64,000 bases of DNA from Salvia splendens (Eukaryota; Streptophyta; Magnoliopsida; Lamiales; Lamiaceae), in the NCBI RefSeq assembly GCF_004379255.2, contig NC_056038.1, forward strand, positions 30,926,061 to 30,990,060. The letters run 5' to 3'. The notes beneath the pieces are model-generated. The model saw nothing but the letters and a program-made list of their open reading frames with translations. It did not search any database and was not told the DNA's origin. This document shows positions 11,042-22,142 of this stretch, one piece after another. The number at the start of each line of letters is the position of its first letter. Position 1 is the stretch's first letter. The position numbers and the translations under genes are program-made.

Positions 11042-11806
11042 CTATGCTTGGTGGTGCCGATCTGACTGCTCGGCACTTCTAAGCGCAATTTGCAGACATT
11101 CCTTTGCTCTCTTTTGGTCACCTCGGATGACCGCTATCCCTCCTTTAGTAGGGATCTTGATGGTGAGGTGATAAGTGGAGCAAATGGCCCGAACTGTGTT
11201 GAGCCAGTCTCTTCCCAGGATGACGTTGTACGGGGACCGAGCTTTCACCACGAAAAACTCAATCATCGTACTGGAGCTAGTAGGCGCTTTCCCCACCGTG
11301 ATCGGAAGGCTGATAATACCTTCAGGGCGGGTGTCCTCCTGGGCGAAGCTCTTCAGGGGAAGCGGAGCCGGGCTGAGCCGAGCTGGGTCCACTTCTAGTT
11401 TGTCGAAGCACTCTTTAAAAAGAATGCTGACTGACGCTCCTGTATCCACAAACACCCTGTGGATCAGTTTGTTTGCCACTCCGGCTTGGATGACAATGGC
11501 GTCTTGGTGAGGAGAGATGGCCGGGACGGGATCAGCATCCGAGAACGTAATCACTTCGTCCTGCTTCAGCCTTTTATGCGTTGGCTCTTCTCGATTGGAG
11601 CCTCTGCGCTCTGACTTCAGGGACGACTTGGTCTTCCCGGCAGGGAGAGCGTCAATAGTCAGGATTACTCCATCATATTGCGGCTCGTCATCGTCTTCGG
11701 GATCCGGCTGCCTTTTCGGACCCTGAGGAGCGCAGTTCGCACCTCTCTGCTTCTTATTCTTCTTTGACTGCTTGTTTTGGTATTTTTTCAATGTCCCTGC
11801 CCTCAC
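11042..11806 (-). CDS. pol: Aspartic protease region of the Tat element
   Basis: A 254-residue frame has a basic, Lys/Gln-rich start following the gag zinc knuckle, then a retropepsin domain with active site FVDTGASVSILF (DTG at 121-123) and the conserved later strand ILGRDWL. It would cleave the Gag-Pol polyprotein. The ATG at 11806 lies within the gag end, so the protein is probably made from a continuous gag-pro-pol frame rather than from its own start. Confidence 0.85.
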   Translation of the reverse strand: MRAGTLKKYQNKQSKKNKKQRGANCAPQGPKRQPDPEDDDEPQYDGVILTIDALPAGKTKSSLKSERRGSNREEPTHKRLKQDEVITFSDADPVPAISPHQDAIVIQAGVANKLIHRVFVDTGASVSILFKECFDKLEVDPARLSPAPLPLKSFAQEDTRPEGIISLPITVGKAPTSSSTMIEFFVVKARSPYNVILGRDWLNTVRAICSTYHLTIKIPTKGGIAVIRGDQKRAKECLQIALRSAEQSDRHHQA

Positions 11807-13157
11807 AAGAACATCGATACCTGCAGCTAAGTTTCTGCACTCCTCGGTATCGTGACCGTGGTCTTGATGGTAGGAGCAGTAGTTTATCCTGGGGTCGGCG
11901 CGCGGCAGATTTCGTCATCCGCTTTGGCTTTTCGAACAGGTCAGAGTGTAGTTCGAAAATTTCCGCTCTCGGCTTGTTCAGTGGTACGAACTGAGCGGGC
12001 GGCTGCTCGGGATTGAGACGGGGTCCCAATCTGTCTTGCACCGGAGTCCTTTGAATCCTTTCAAAGGAGTTCGGCGAGGATGTCCCTGATCGCCAAAAGG
12101 AGTTCGGCGAGGATGTCCCTGATCGCTATGATCGGGCTTCCTCCTGTCTCCTCGGGACGATGAGCTGTCTAACGACCGTTTGCGACGGTCTGCCTCATCG
12201 GCCCGGGAGTACTGGTCCGCAATGTCCCACATTTCCTGAGCTGTCTGCGGACCGCACTCAACGAGCTTCCTGTAGAGAGCTCCGGGCAGGATTCCATTTT
12301 GGAATGCCGAGATGACAAGCAGATCGTTGAGATCGTCTACTTGCAGGCATTCCTTGTGGAATCTTGTCATAAAGTCGCTGATTTTTTCGTCGCGACCTTG
12401 ACGAATGGAAAGCAGCTGAGCCGAAGTGATTCGGGCTTCCGCTTTCTGAAAGAACCTCCTGTGGAAGGCATCCATTAGATCTCGGTAAGATCTGATGCTG
12501 CCCTGGGGGAGGCTATCGAACCACCTTCTCGCGTTCCCGATGAGCAGCTCGGGAAACAGCTTGCACATGTGGACCTCGTTGAGACCCTGGTTCGCCATGT
12601 TATACTGATAGCGCCCCAAGAAATCGTGAGGGTCCACGAGCCCGTCGTAAGTCATCGACGGAGTTCGGTAGTTCTGTGGTAGGGGAGTTCGGGTGATGTC
12701 GTCCGAGAACGGAGTCTTCAGTGCTCCGTACACGGCGAATCCGATATCTCGTCGGTATGGAGGAGATTGAGTTCTCCTGTGATTCCGGTACCGAGGAAGA
12801 AACAGGAATATGTCGGGGTTGAGGATTCTTCTTCCTGGAAGACACGGCACTACTGCGGTAGTGACTTTCATGTCTGGATGAGGAAGGAGAATCCTCCGCT
12901 TTCGTCTTCGGCTCTTGGCTCTTTTGCAGGAAGGCTAAGAACTCATCCTGCTTCTCAGCCAAGAACAGCTTGACAGCCTCATTCAAATCAGGCTGCTGGG
13001 AAGACTCAGTGGGACGATTTTTGGAGCGGCCTGTTCCTTCGCCATGAGAACTGGTGGTGGATTTATCCCTAGGCTGTTTTCCAGACCTATGGGATGGATT
13101 GGCTTCCTCCTGGTTCTCACGAGCAGGAATACGGGTACTCTGCGATCTGGTATGCAT
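11770..13157 (-). CDS. gag: gag of the Tat element, frame broken
   Basis: The N-terminal part begins MHTRSQST at 13157 and is Ser/Arg/Glu-rich and disordered. After a frame change between 12900 and 12700 the capsid-like Retrotrans_gag domain follows (LFPELLIGNARRWFDSLP near 12530, FHRRFFQ near 12450). A zinc-knuckle-like motif (CSYHQDHGHDTEEC) lies at about 11840-11880 in a third frame. A 33-bp duplication at 12063-12126 repeats the GHPRRTP peptide. Gag would form the cytoplasmic particle. The frame changes prevent one continuous product as written. Confidence 0.8.
12063..12126. repeat. 33-bp tandem duplication in gag
   Basis: Two adjacent copies begin AAAGGAGTTCGGCGAGGATG at 12063 and 12096. 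The length is a multiple of three, so it adds 11 residues without shifting frame. Confidence 0.85.
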
Positions 13158-13214
13158 TTTTTGGGTGGAAAAAATGGATCAAAAATTCGCTTTATCACAA
13201 ATTTTGTTCTTCGC

Positions 13215-13233
13215 TTCCCACAGACGGCGCCAG
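13215..13233 (-). other. Primer-binding site of the Tat element
   Basis: One base inside the 5' LTR the minus strand reads TGGCGCCGTCTGTGGGAA. The first eight bases complement a tRNA 3' end ...CGGCGCCA, as in plant tRNA-Asp. This primes minus-strand DNA synthesis. The exact tRNA beyond eight bases was not matched. Confidence 0.8.
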
Positions 13234-13852
13234 TGATGGATCCGCGAATTTCTGATGTTCGTAAATGCTGGTAGAGAATGAAGATTATGACACAAAGAAT
13301 TTACGTGGTTCGATTTACTGAAGTAAATCTACGTCCACGGGAAAAAGGGAGGGCAAGATTGTATTGCTTGATCTGTTTTCTACAGCTTACAAATACAAAC
13401 TTGCTATTTGCTATATGGTGTTTTATCTCTAGAGAGCTTAACCTTCTTCTATCTGATCTAAGTTCTATTTATATCTTGAACTAAGATCGTGGCTTGCATC
13501 ACCACCCTAAGTCGTGGATGTCGTGTAGGTCATGGCCTAAGATCGTGGATGTAGCGTAGGTCATGGCCTACGATCGTGGCCTGAGTTGACACCACGTGGT
13601 AGTGGGTGTGTTGGACATCCTGTATGGGTCCACTAACTCCTTGTTCGGTCGAATACTGAGACCGAACTGCTTTGGTTGCCGATCTGAGAGTAGAGCTTGA
13701 TGCCGACCTGAGAGCAGAGCTTAATTGGTTGGCTTTTACCGAGCTGTAGGCTGAGGCCGAACTCTTTGGTAATGCCGAACTCATACTCCTGCTTTGGCTT
13801 TGGGCTGATGGGCCGTCATTGCTGTTGGGCTTGTTTAGTACGCACCCCATCA
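13234..13852 (-). repeat. Right LTR (5' LTR of the minus-strand Tat element)
   Basis: The 619-bp partner of the left LTR drives transcription leftward. It lacks the five single-base deletions seen in the left copy. TGTAC at 13853-13857 completes the target-site duplication. Confidence 0.95.
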
Positions 13853-13857
13853 TGTAC

Positions 13858-15504
13858 ATTTATTAAAACCAAATAAAATGAAAAAGATATAGGAAAGAAA
13901 CATATACTCATTTGATTTCACAGATGCAAGTAGCTAGTTTGAGAGAGTATAGTTATTACACAAGTAGAAACATGAGCATTACTAAATCTAGCATAATTAC
14001 AAGTGATGTTGCAGTGGTGTCAAAGAGAAGGATCCTCGAGTGTTGCAGTACAAATATCATTAAGTCGAGGATAAGAAGCCTTTTCATCCAGCTGATTTTG
14101 AGCCCCCATCAACATTTTCATTAAGCTCGGAAGTTTGGGAGCTGTAACACAATTTAACCAAAGATTAAGTACAATTCTCCACTTTACATAGTCACCCATT
14201 GCTATGAATGTATGACTGAGCTTGAATATTTCAAGCAGAGGCGGACATGGGAATTTCTGCTAGTAAGGGCTTTACTTAGACTTGTCAACGAGAAATTAGA
14301 AATAGTCTTATTTGTAGACGGAACAATTTTTAATGTGTATTGGTAACGTAACGGGTAAAGTGCAAGAGGAAAACAGAAAAATTAGTGAATTTTTTTTTCC
14401 ATCAGTAAAAATTACACTAATTTTGTGGGTATACCAAAATAAGAAAATAGACAATTTTTTGAAAATGAAACAAAATATATTTGCATAATTAGACTGAAAA
14501 AATAAAGAGAAAATTTTATCTTATGGTTTAAAGTCACTAAGATAACAAATTTTGAGATTGCATGGATTATATGCAAAGAAAATTGAAATAATACTTTTGA
14601 ATTCATTAGTTAATACTAAGTTATTAAATTTAAATTTAGTTAACACTCCTAAATAAAAGTAAAAGTTTAACACAATACATTTTTTAAAGAAATTCATATA
14701 TTTCAAACAAATAGTATTAAATTTAAGAAATTATTGCACATGTAATTTAAATCAATTGCCCATAAATGAACCGACATTTTTTTAAGCGGCACAACATCTT
14801 GACACATTTTATGAAGAAATTTTATGCTAATATTAATAGTTTTAGTATTAACTTATATAATCACGTCTTCTTCAAACCACCTCGGTAGCTCGGTAGCTAC
14901 TGTTCTTCATCTCATCCCCCCAATTTTTATTTCTTAATTGTTCAGTCCCATCTCACCATACAACTTCTGTTGATTTAATCTTAAACGACTTTAGTTTGGC
15001 GGGGCTAAAGATACAATTCAAAATTTTTGAAAATTTTAACAACAGAAAAAACAAAAAAAAAATTGGGTAAGGGCTTTTAAGCCCTACCCTCCATGAACCG
15101 TGTGTTGGCCACTGATTTTCAAGGCCATTCAAGAAAACATATGCTGTGAAAGAGTTGCCATCAAAATAATATATCTGATTATTTTATTAAAAATATGTGA
15201 AAAAATCACAAGTAGCTTACATGCAATAATCTAAATATTAAAACCAAAGGAAAATGACCACTACAAAATGAAGATTAAAATAACAATGAAAATAGTAAAA
15301 ATGTTCCTAAATAGTGCAAAATTATCTTAGAGGTCGGTGATTATCCATGGACCATGGTATACAAATTCATCAGCTATCCAAAAAATTGGTACTCAATTGT
15401 CCAATGATTATTTTCTATCTCTCATTTTTAAGTTATCTACCATTTTAATTACTTTAATATATTGATTAATTTTTATGCTTGTTTGACGTATTATCTTCCA
15501 AATA
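13858..15504. other. Intergenic, AT-rich, no gene seen
   Basis: Both strands have only short frames. I see no conserved motif, tRNA or clear terminal repeat. It separates the two LTR elements and is probably old intergenic DNA. Confidence 0.6.
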
Positions 15505-15509
15505 GATAA

Positions 15510-15735
15510 TGTAGAAATTAAGAATTGGGAGAATTTCTTTTATGTTCTTATTCACACTGCATTTACATGTTTATGTAGACATAGGAAGAATCTATACAAG
15601 GTAATATCCTAAACAAGGTAAAACATGTATATACTCTTCCTAATTGCTTGTGATTGATTTCCTCCGATTTCTTCCTTGATTCCATCTAATCTCCTCTTTG
15701 ATTTGTGCATGAGATCCTCTGCAATCTTTCCAACA
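15510..15735 (-). repeat. Left LTR (3' LTR) of the copia element
   Basis: This 226-bp copy is preceded by target duplication GATAA (15505-15509). Just inside it, at 15736-15747, the minus strand has the polypurine tract TTGAGGGGGAG. Confidence 0.95.
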
Positions 15736-15747
15736 CTCCCCCTCAAG
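15736..15747 (-). other. Polypurine tract of the copia element
   Basis: The minus strand reads TTGAGGGGGAG directly before the 3' LTR TGTTGG. It also overlaps the gag-pol stop region at 15748. Confidence 0.85.
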
Positions 15748-17006
15748 TTAAGCGACGGGATTTCTGAAGCTTAACTTGCTCAAAACTTCTTGAAAGTTCT
15801 TGGCAGATACGGCTTTGGTTAAGATGTCAGCTAGTTGGTCTTCGGACTTCACATATGAGATCTCTACTATCTTCTCTTCGAGGTTCTCCTTTATGAAGTG
15901 TCGGTCAATTTCGACGTGTTTGGTTCTATCATGTTGCACCGGATTCTCTGAAATACTAATTGCGGCCTTGTTATCATAGAGTAATTTGCATGTCTTCTGT
16001 GATTCGAGATTCAGTTCCTTCATTACCCTCCTAAGCCAAAGGATTTCCGTGAGTCCGCTTTTGATGCCTCGGAATTCCGCTTCTGCACTCGATAGAGCCA
16101 CTACTTTCTGCTTCTTGCTCCTCCAAGTGACCAAATTTCCACCAACAAACGTAAAGTATCCTCTAGTCGATCGTCTATCTACCGGATTTCCTGCCCAATC
16201 TGCATCTGTGTATCCATGAATGTCGAGATGTCCATTCTTCCGAAACAATATTCCATGCCCAGCGGTTCCTTTTAGGTAGCGCACTACTCTAAGTGCTGCT
16301 TCCCAATGTTCGTTCTGTGGGTTATGCATAAACTGACTGAGTACCCCAACTGCATATGCAATATCAGGCCGAGTGTGGGATAGATATATAAGCTTCCCTA
16401 CTAGCCTCTGGTATCTTCCCCTATCAGTTGATGATGCTCCGTTGATTATTTGAAGGCCATGATTCTGCACCATAGGAGTATCCGCTGGTTTGCACTCGAG
16501 CATTCCTAATTCCGTCAAGAGATCAAGGACATACTTTCGTTGACTAATGAAGATTCCTCTTCCAGATCTGAGCACTTCAATCCCAAGGAAATACTTGAGG
16601 TCTCCTAGATTCTTCATCTCAAATTCTGTAGCCAAATGTCCCTTGAGATCGTTTATTTCATCTGTATCATCCCCTGTAATTATCATATCATCTACATAAA
16701 TTATCAGACAGGTGATCTTTTCTCCTCTTCGTTTGATGAACAAGGTATGATCGGAGTTACTCTGCCGATAGCCGTATTGCTTCATTACCTCCGTGAATCT
16801 CCCGAACCAAGCTCTTGGGGACTGCTTAGAGTTTTCCTCAACTTGCACTCCTTGCCTTGTCCAAATTCTTCTGTGAAGCCCGGTGGTGCCTCCATATAGA
16901 TTGGATCCTTCAATTCTCCATGTAGAAACGCATTCGTGACGTCATATTGATGAAGTGGACAGTCTTTGTTTGCTGCAATAGACAGTAAGACTCTTACCGT
17001 GTTCAT
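15748..17006 (-). CDS. pol: Copia pol, RT core to RNase H (frame-broken continuation)
   Basis: A short frame at 17006-16785 carries the RT start (HQYDVTNAFLHGEL). After a second break the 366-residue frame from 16848 carries RT IIYVDDMIITGDD, LSHTRPDIAYAVGVLSQFM and the copia RNase H (YTDADWAGNPVDRRSTRGY, ALSSAEAEF, HVEIDRHFI). It ends just before the polypurine tract. Two one-base breaks, near 17060 and 16850, separate it from the upstream gag-pol frame; the first lies in a G run. Confidence 0.85.
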
Positions 17007-20000
17007 TTTTGCAACTGGGGAGAATGTCTCTGAGTAGTCAACTCCCTGAGTTTGCGTATACCCTTTGCCACCAATCGAGCCTTGTATCTCTCAATACTCC
17101 CATCAGGTCTCCGTTTGATTGTGAAGACCCATCTGCAGCCAACTGTATGTTTACCATCGGGTAAGGAATCTACCTCCCAAGTGCCGTTCCGTTTCAGCGC
17201 TCTCATCTCGACGAGCATTGCCTCCCTCCAGTCCTTGATTTTGAAGGCTTCTTCAAAGGTTCTGGGAATCTCCTCTTCGCACAGGGCTGCATGAAATGCC
17301 TTCGCCATTTTGGATATGTTGGCGTTGGCAAAGTTGGCCACAGAGTATCTGTTCTTCCTCCCTATCCGCTCCGGGAAGTATCTCTTTGGCGGAATTCCCC
17401 TCGTACTTCGTGGGGGAAGCACGTACTGTCCTGTATCCTGATCAATAGTAGTATCTTCTTCCTCTTCTGTATTAAGTGGGTCAGGAACAATATCTGAACT
17501 GTCATGATTCGGACTAGAAGTTACCTCGGATTCCGTTACGGTTGGATCAGAAGAGCGCGGCGGAAGCATTGTAGAGGTCATCTCTGCTGACGGGATCGGC
17601 TCAGGAATGGTGCCAGCTTGCTCTGTTAGATCCGAATCAAAGTTACTTGGCACATACCACCGAAGGGAGTCGTTTTCTTGGGTCTCCCCCTGTCTCACAC
17701 TCTCCCCCTGTCTCACACTCTCCCCCTGAGTCCCAAGGTGGTAGAAGAATTCGGTTTCAAGAAAGTTGCAGTGCATGGTGGTAATAATCCGTTTGGTTTT
17801 GGGGTCATAACATCTATAGCCCTTCTGGTTAATCCCGTAACCCATAAAAACACATTTGATCGCACATGGGGAAAATTTATTTCTTTCATGCTTGGGAACG
17901 TGGACATAAACAGAACAACCAAAGGTTTTTGGTGGTAAGGATAAGGCGGAGGGAATTTTGGTTAAGGTGGAAAGGTGATCTAGAGGTGTTCTCCGGTTTA
18001 GTATTTTTGTGGGAAGTCGGTTGAGAAGGTAAACTGAGGTGGCTACGGCTTCAGGCCAAAAAGATGGGGGTACCTTTGAGTCAAACAAGAGGGCTCGGGT
18101 CATTTCAAGGATGATTCGATTTTTCCGTTCCGCTACCCCGTTTTGTTCTGGTGTGTGGGAGCACGAAGTCTGGTGAACTAACCCATTTTCGTCAAAGAAC
18201 TTATTCATGGAGCTGTTTAAGAATTCCCCCCCATTGTCAGATCTGAGGATTTTAACAGACGTTTGAAATTGGGTTTGAATCAGTTTATAAAACAACACAA
18301 ATTTGTTATACACTTCAGATTTATGTTTCATAAAATAAACCCAAGTAACTCTACTGCAATCGTCAACGAATATCACAAAGTATTTTAAACCAAAAGCAGT
18401 TCCTATAGACGCTGGGCCCCACACATCAGAATGAATTAGGGAAAAAACAGTGTCAACACGAGTATCATTTGGTTTAAACGAGTTTCGGTGGCTCTTGGCC
18501 AAAACACATGCTTCACACGAGAAGTTTTTCGGAACAAAAAGTTTAGGAAATAAGAATTTTAAATAACCCGGAGAGGTATGGCCCATCCGACGGTGCCAGA
18601 GCCAAGTATCTTGATTAGTGGATCCGTGAGCAAGCATCGCCGCACCATCTCGTCGAGCAATCTCATCCACAAAGTAGAGCCCACGACGCTCAGTGCCACG
18701 TCCAATAATCTTCCCCGTCCGGATATCCTGCAACATACAGAAGTTCGAGTGCATGAGTAGAGTACAATTTAAATCCTTAGTCACATGACTAATTGACATC
18801 AACTTCTGAGATAATCTAGGCACATAGAGACAATTGGGAATATGAACATTAGGAAAGATTTCTATAGTTCCCGCCCCTTCCACTGGTGTTACCCCTCCAT
18901 TTGCAGTTTTTATATGTGACTTAGGAGTTCTATGAATTTCCAAGAAATCATTTCTGTCGAAAGACATTGTATCGGTCGCCCCACAGTCAAAGATCCATCC
19001 GGTGTCATTAACAACATCACAATTTTGGGCCTCAAATGCATATGATAAGTTTTCCAAGGGTGCAAATGAGTTTTGGCAAATGATGGCGTCATTTTCGCAA
19101 TTATTGATAGGCTGGGGACGATTTCTAGAATAATTATCCTGATGGGGGTAATTTTCATAATTCTTAGGATTCTTGGACTTAATAGCAAGGGTGTGTGTAT
19201 TAGGGTTAGGAATCGAAATCCCCAACCCTGTACCTCCTTCACCGCCGCCGTCCAATCTGAGAGCGGCTACCATAGCCTCGGCCGTCTTCCCTCCACCGCC
19301 GCTGCCTTCGCCTCGCCCGCCACCGTCGGTTGGGAGGCCACCGGCATCAGGTCTCTTCTCCTGGAATGCCACCGCCTCTCGATTCCCTTCTGTCTGGCTT
19401 CGGCCTCTTCCGCCGTTGGTCCCGATTGCGACCTTAGCCTTCCCGGCTTTCTCTTCCTCCCACCAATCTGGATACCCTACTAATTGGAAACAGGTTTCCT
19501 TTGTGTGTTTGTGCATTCCACAATGGGAGCACCATAATTTGGATCTGTCCGGTCTGTTGTTTCCCTGGCGGTTGGCGGCGGAGCGCGGTATCGGTGGTTG
19601 TGCTCTGTTTTGCGGTGGCTGTGATGGGCGGTAATCACGCGCTCCGAACCCGAATCCGATCCCCGATGATGTCTCGGAACCGACGGTGATGGAGGTTGAA
19701 TCGGATGCCGGCGACATGATCTTGAGTCGAGCCGCCTCCCGTTTCACCCATCCATACGCTACGTCGGCTGAGGGGTAGGAATCCTCCTTGAGGATCTCGC
19801 GTCGGATCCAGTCGTACTTCTCGTTCAACCCGGTGAGAAATTTAAACAGCCGTAATTCGGATTTGATATCTCGATATTGTGCTACTCCTTTGTCGTAGCA
19901 ATTCACGGTTTTTTGAGGGCATCGATCGATGTCGATCCATGCCTCGTGCAGCCTGCTCCAGTAGGCTTCTAATGTCGAATCTCCTTGCATAATCTTGCTT

Positions 20001-20377
20001 GCCTTGTCTCGCAGATCATATATTAGGTATGAGTCCGCTGAACTTGCGAACGTGACGGCGAGGGTATCCCACAGTGCCTTCGCCGTTTGATGATGTGCGA
20101 AGTCGGCGATGAGGCTGGTTTCCATATTGTCGATTATCCAGGAGAAGACTATTAGGTCTATCTCCTCCCAATCGGAATATCCCTTCTCCGTCGGTAGTGG
20201 TGGAGGTGGTGTTCCTGTTATGTGGCGGTAGACTCCTCGGCCGCCTATGGACACTTTCATCAATCGTGCCCATAATGGAAAGTTTAAGCCATTCAACTTG
20301 AAGGCTATGGTAACACTCTTGCTTGACCTGATTTTCTCGGCAATAGGTTCGGTTGTTTCTGGTTTGTCTTCGGCCAT
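17003..20377 (-). CDS. gag-pol: Copia gag, protease, integrase and RT start
   Basis: A 1,124-residue open frame starts at MAEDKPETT. In order: a gag domain (residues about 20-240); a CCHC knuckle (CSHCGMHKHTKETC) with a WW-rich tail; a Gly-rich linker; a protease active site WIFDCGATDTM; the pre-integrase HHCC (WHRRMGH and CEACVLAK); an integrase core with Asp in SDVWGP, Asp in RSDNGGEF and Glu in NGVAERKN; then the RT beginning (TWEVDSLPDGKHTVGCRWVF). The protease has Cys where most copia enzymes have Ser or Thr after the catalytic Asp. The frame is lost just after the ARLVAKG motif. Confidence 0.9.
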   Translation of the reverse strand: MAEDKPETTEPIAEKIRSSKSVTIAFKLNGLNFPLWARLMKVSIGGRGVYRHITGTPPPPLPTEKGYSDWEEIDLIVFSWIIDNMETSLIADFAHHQTAKALWDTLAVTFASSADSYLIYDLRDKASKIMQGDSTLEAYWSRLHEAWIDIDRCPQKTVNCYDKGVAQYRDIKSELRLFKFLTGLNEKYDWIRREILKEDSYPSADVAYGWVKREAARLKIMSPASDSTSITVGSETSSGIGFGFGARDYRPSQPPQNRAQPPIPRSAANRQGNNRPDRSKLWCSHCGMHKHTKETCFQLVGYPDWWEEEKAGKAKVAIGTNGGRGRSQTEGNREAVAFQEKRPDAGGLPTDGGGRGEGSGGGGKTAEAMVAALRLDGGGEGGTGLGISIPNPNTHTLAIKSKNPKNYENYPHQDNYSRNRPQPINNCENDAIICQNSFAPLENLSYAFEAQNCDVVNDTGWIFDCGATDTMSFDRNDFLEIHRTPKSHIKTANGGVTPVEGAGTIEIFPNVHIPNCLYVPRLSQKLMSISHVTKDLNCTLLMHSNFCMLQDIRTGKIIGRGTERRGLYFVDEIARRDGAAMLAHGSTNQDTWLWHRRMGHTSPGYLKFLFPKLFVPKNFSCEACVLAKSHRNSFKPNDTRVDTVFSLIHSDVWGPASIGTAFGLKYFVIFVDDCSRVTWVYFMKHKSEVYNKFVLFYKLIQTQFQTSVKILRSDNGGEFLNSSMNKFFDENGLVHQTSCSHTPEQNGVAERKNRIILEMTRALLFDSKVPPSFWPEAVATSVYLLNRLPTKILNRRTPLDHLSTLTKIPSALSLPPKTFGCSVYVHVPKHERNKFSPCAIKCVFMGYGINQKGYRCYDPKTKRIITTMHCNFLETEFFYHLGTQGESVRQGESVRQGETQENDSLRWYVPSNFDSDLTEQAGTIPEPIPSAEMTSTMLPPRSSDPTVTESEVTSSPNHDSSDIVPDPLNTEEEEDTTIDQDTGQYVLPPRSTRGIPPKRYFPERIGRKNRYSVANFANANISKMAKAFHAALCEEEIPRTFEEAFKIKDWREAMLVEMRALKRNGTWEVDSLPDGKHTVGCRWVFTIKRRPDGSIERYKARLVAKGIRKLRELTTQRHSPQLQK

Positions 20378-20476
20378 TTCGGTCGAGAAAGGTATGATTA
20401 TGGGGCTGGTTTGGTTGTTCTCGCCGTTTCGGTCGAGAAAGGTATGATTTTGGGGCTATGATGAAGGTTTTCTGAG

Positions 20477-20496
20477 CCTAACCTGCTCGGATGCCA
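20477..20496 (-). other. Primer-binding site of the copia element
   Basis: The minus strand reads TGGCATCCGAGCAGGTTAGG directly inside the 5' LTR. This resembles the usual copia site for initiator tRNA-Met (TGGTATCAGAGC) with two mismatches. Confidence 0.75.
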
Positions 20497-20722
20497 TGTA
20501 GAAATTAAGAATTGGGAGGATTTCTTTTATGTTCTTATTCACACTGCATTTACATGTTTATGTAGACATAGGAAGAATCTATACAAGGTAATATCCTAAA
20601 CAAGGTAAAACGTGTATATAATCTTCCTAATTGCTTGTGATTGATTTCCTCCGATTTCTTCCTTGATTCCATCTAATCTCCTCTTTGATTTGTGCAGGAG
20701 ATCCTCTGCAATCTTTCCAACA
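20497..20722 (-). repeat. Right LTR (5' LTR) of the copia element
   Basis: This is the promoter-bearing copy, followed by target duplication GATAA (20723-20727). It differs from the left LTR at four bases. Confidence 0.95.
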
Positions 20723-20727
20723 GATAA

Positions 20728-22142
20728 ACCTATGTCAACTTATTATACTTATCACTTAAAGTATAAATATTCTATAATGTATAAATATGAGTATTATTCC
20801 TCAAACATGACACAGATCATGCATCCTATTTCGAAAAATTTGCTGGAAAGACGTGTGTGATATGTAGTTTAACATTCTCATAACAAAAGCATCCTTAACA
20901 TTCTCATAATAGTAACATCGCAATATTTCTTCAATATTGTAGCAATCGTTATAAACAAATACACATATAGATTAATTTTAAAAAAAACTTCTAACTCTTC
21001 TTTGCACGCGTAATTGGTTGCATGAATATTTGGGTGGTGAGATTATATTTTTGTTATAAAAGTTTTTTAAATTATTGAATAAAAATAAGAATATTATAAA
21101 ATTTTATTAGATGGTGAAGGGTTTGAAGGATATGAACTCAAAGTGAAGGCTCATCTTAAAGCTCCAAATATATTATGGAAAAAATATTTCTCAAATGTTT
21201 AAATCTTAGATTGATATATGAGACAATTTGATTATATAAACCAAATGATTGTTATATACTAGTATATCATTAATATTATGTTTCGTAAAACTGTTTTTAA
21301 AAAAATATTTTACAATTTTAATTTTATGTACATAATATTATATATACTACTAATGATTAATAAAATAAAATATACATGTATTATTTTCATTATTAGCTTT
21401 TTTTGGGATTTAATTTTTTAATCTAAAAAATTACAATTCACTAACCTATAACTAATCCAAAATCTGATAAAGTTATACGGTAAGATTCACGTTTCTAGTT
21501 GTAGTAAATGAGTGACGGCCAACATGATGGTTTAGTTATCTGCCACATAGGATTTTATGCAATCAAGGCTAATTTAGGAGGGTTCATTATTACTTCTATT
21601 TAATTAATGACGAGAGGATGAAATAAACAAGGCAGAGATTCCATATTAATTTGAGAGATTTAATAATAATTGATTTGTTCATAGTAAAATTGGTAGTAGT
21701 AATAAATAAAGATTCATTTAATAACAAGCCAATTCAATGAATGATTTGAAAAAACACGCATCTCCTATTCCTAATCCTAAGAAAGAGTCAAAGCGGCGTA
21801 AGTTAAAATTCATAGTAACAAAATATTGAGGAACAGATTAGTCAAAAGTGTAAACCAATAAAGTCCTTAACCTACGCCCCCTTTCACCACTTAAGAAATC
21901 AAATTCTTCCTCCCTTTTAATCGTAAAGTCTTTCAAAAATCTGAAATTCTGCTTAAATCTTCCCAGTAAATTCGCTGAATTTTCTGTTTAGCTATCGATT
22001 CGCATCTTCTATTGATTGCCGCTGTGTAAATACGTTGACGCTGGTGCATGCCTGTGCACCCCATAATAGGAGTTGGAATTTAATTCTTTTTGGTGGGAAA
22101 ATTAGGGTTTGATTGTTTTAGTCGACAAGGGTGGAAATTGAG
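20728..22142. other. Upstream region of the CHR28-like gene
   Basis: AT-rich sequence with no coding frame. The last 200 bases are probably the 5' UTR and promoter of the gene starting at 22143, since pyrimidine-rich leader-like sequence appears from about 21890. I cannot place a TATA box with confidence. Confidence 0.5.

Larger units (their letters stand above)
2927..13852 (-). mobile_element. Complete Ty3/gypsy LTR retrotransposon, Tat lineage
   Basis: This is a 10,926-bp element read on the minus strand, bounded by 614- and 619-bp LTRs that start TGATGG and end CCATCA, and flanked by TGTAC duplications. In transcription order it carries LTR, primer-binding site, gag, protease, RT with RNase H, an additional RNase H, integrase, tandem repeats, two opposite-strand genes, polypurine tract and LTR. 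The additional RNase H and the extra opposite-strand frames between pol and the 3' LTR are hallmarks of the plant Tat group (Ogre, Retand and relatives). The LTRs differ at one substitution and five single-base indels, so insertion was recent. Several frames are broken by single-base changes; they may be real or assembly errors. Confidence 0.95.
15510..20722 (-). mobile_element. Complete Ty1/copia LTR retrotransposon
   Basis: This is a 5,213-bp element read on the minus strand. Its 226-bp LTRs lie at 15510-15735 and 20497-20722 (plus-strand ends TGTAGAAATT and CTTTCCAACA). GATAA duplications sit at 15505-15509 and 20723-20727. The LTRs differ by four substitutions and no indels (about 98% identity). 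The internal order gag, protease, integrase, RT, RNase H is diagnostic of copia. The single gag-pol frame is broken twice in RT. Confidence 0.95.
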
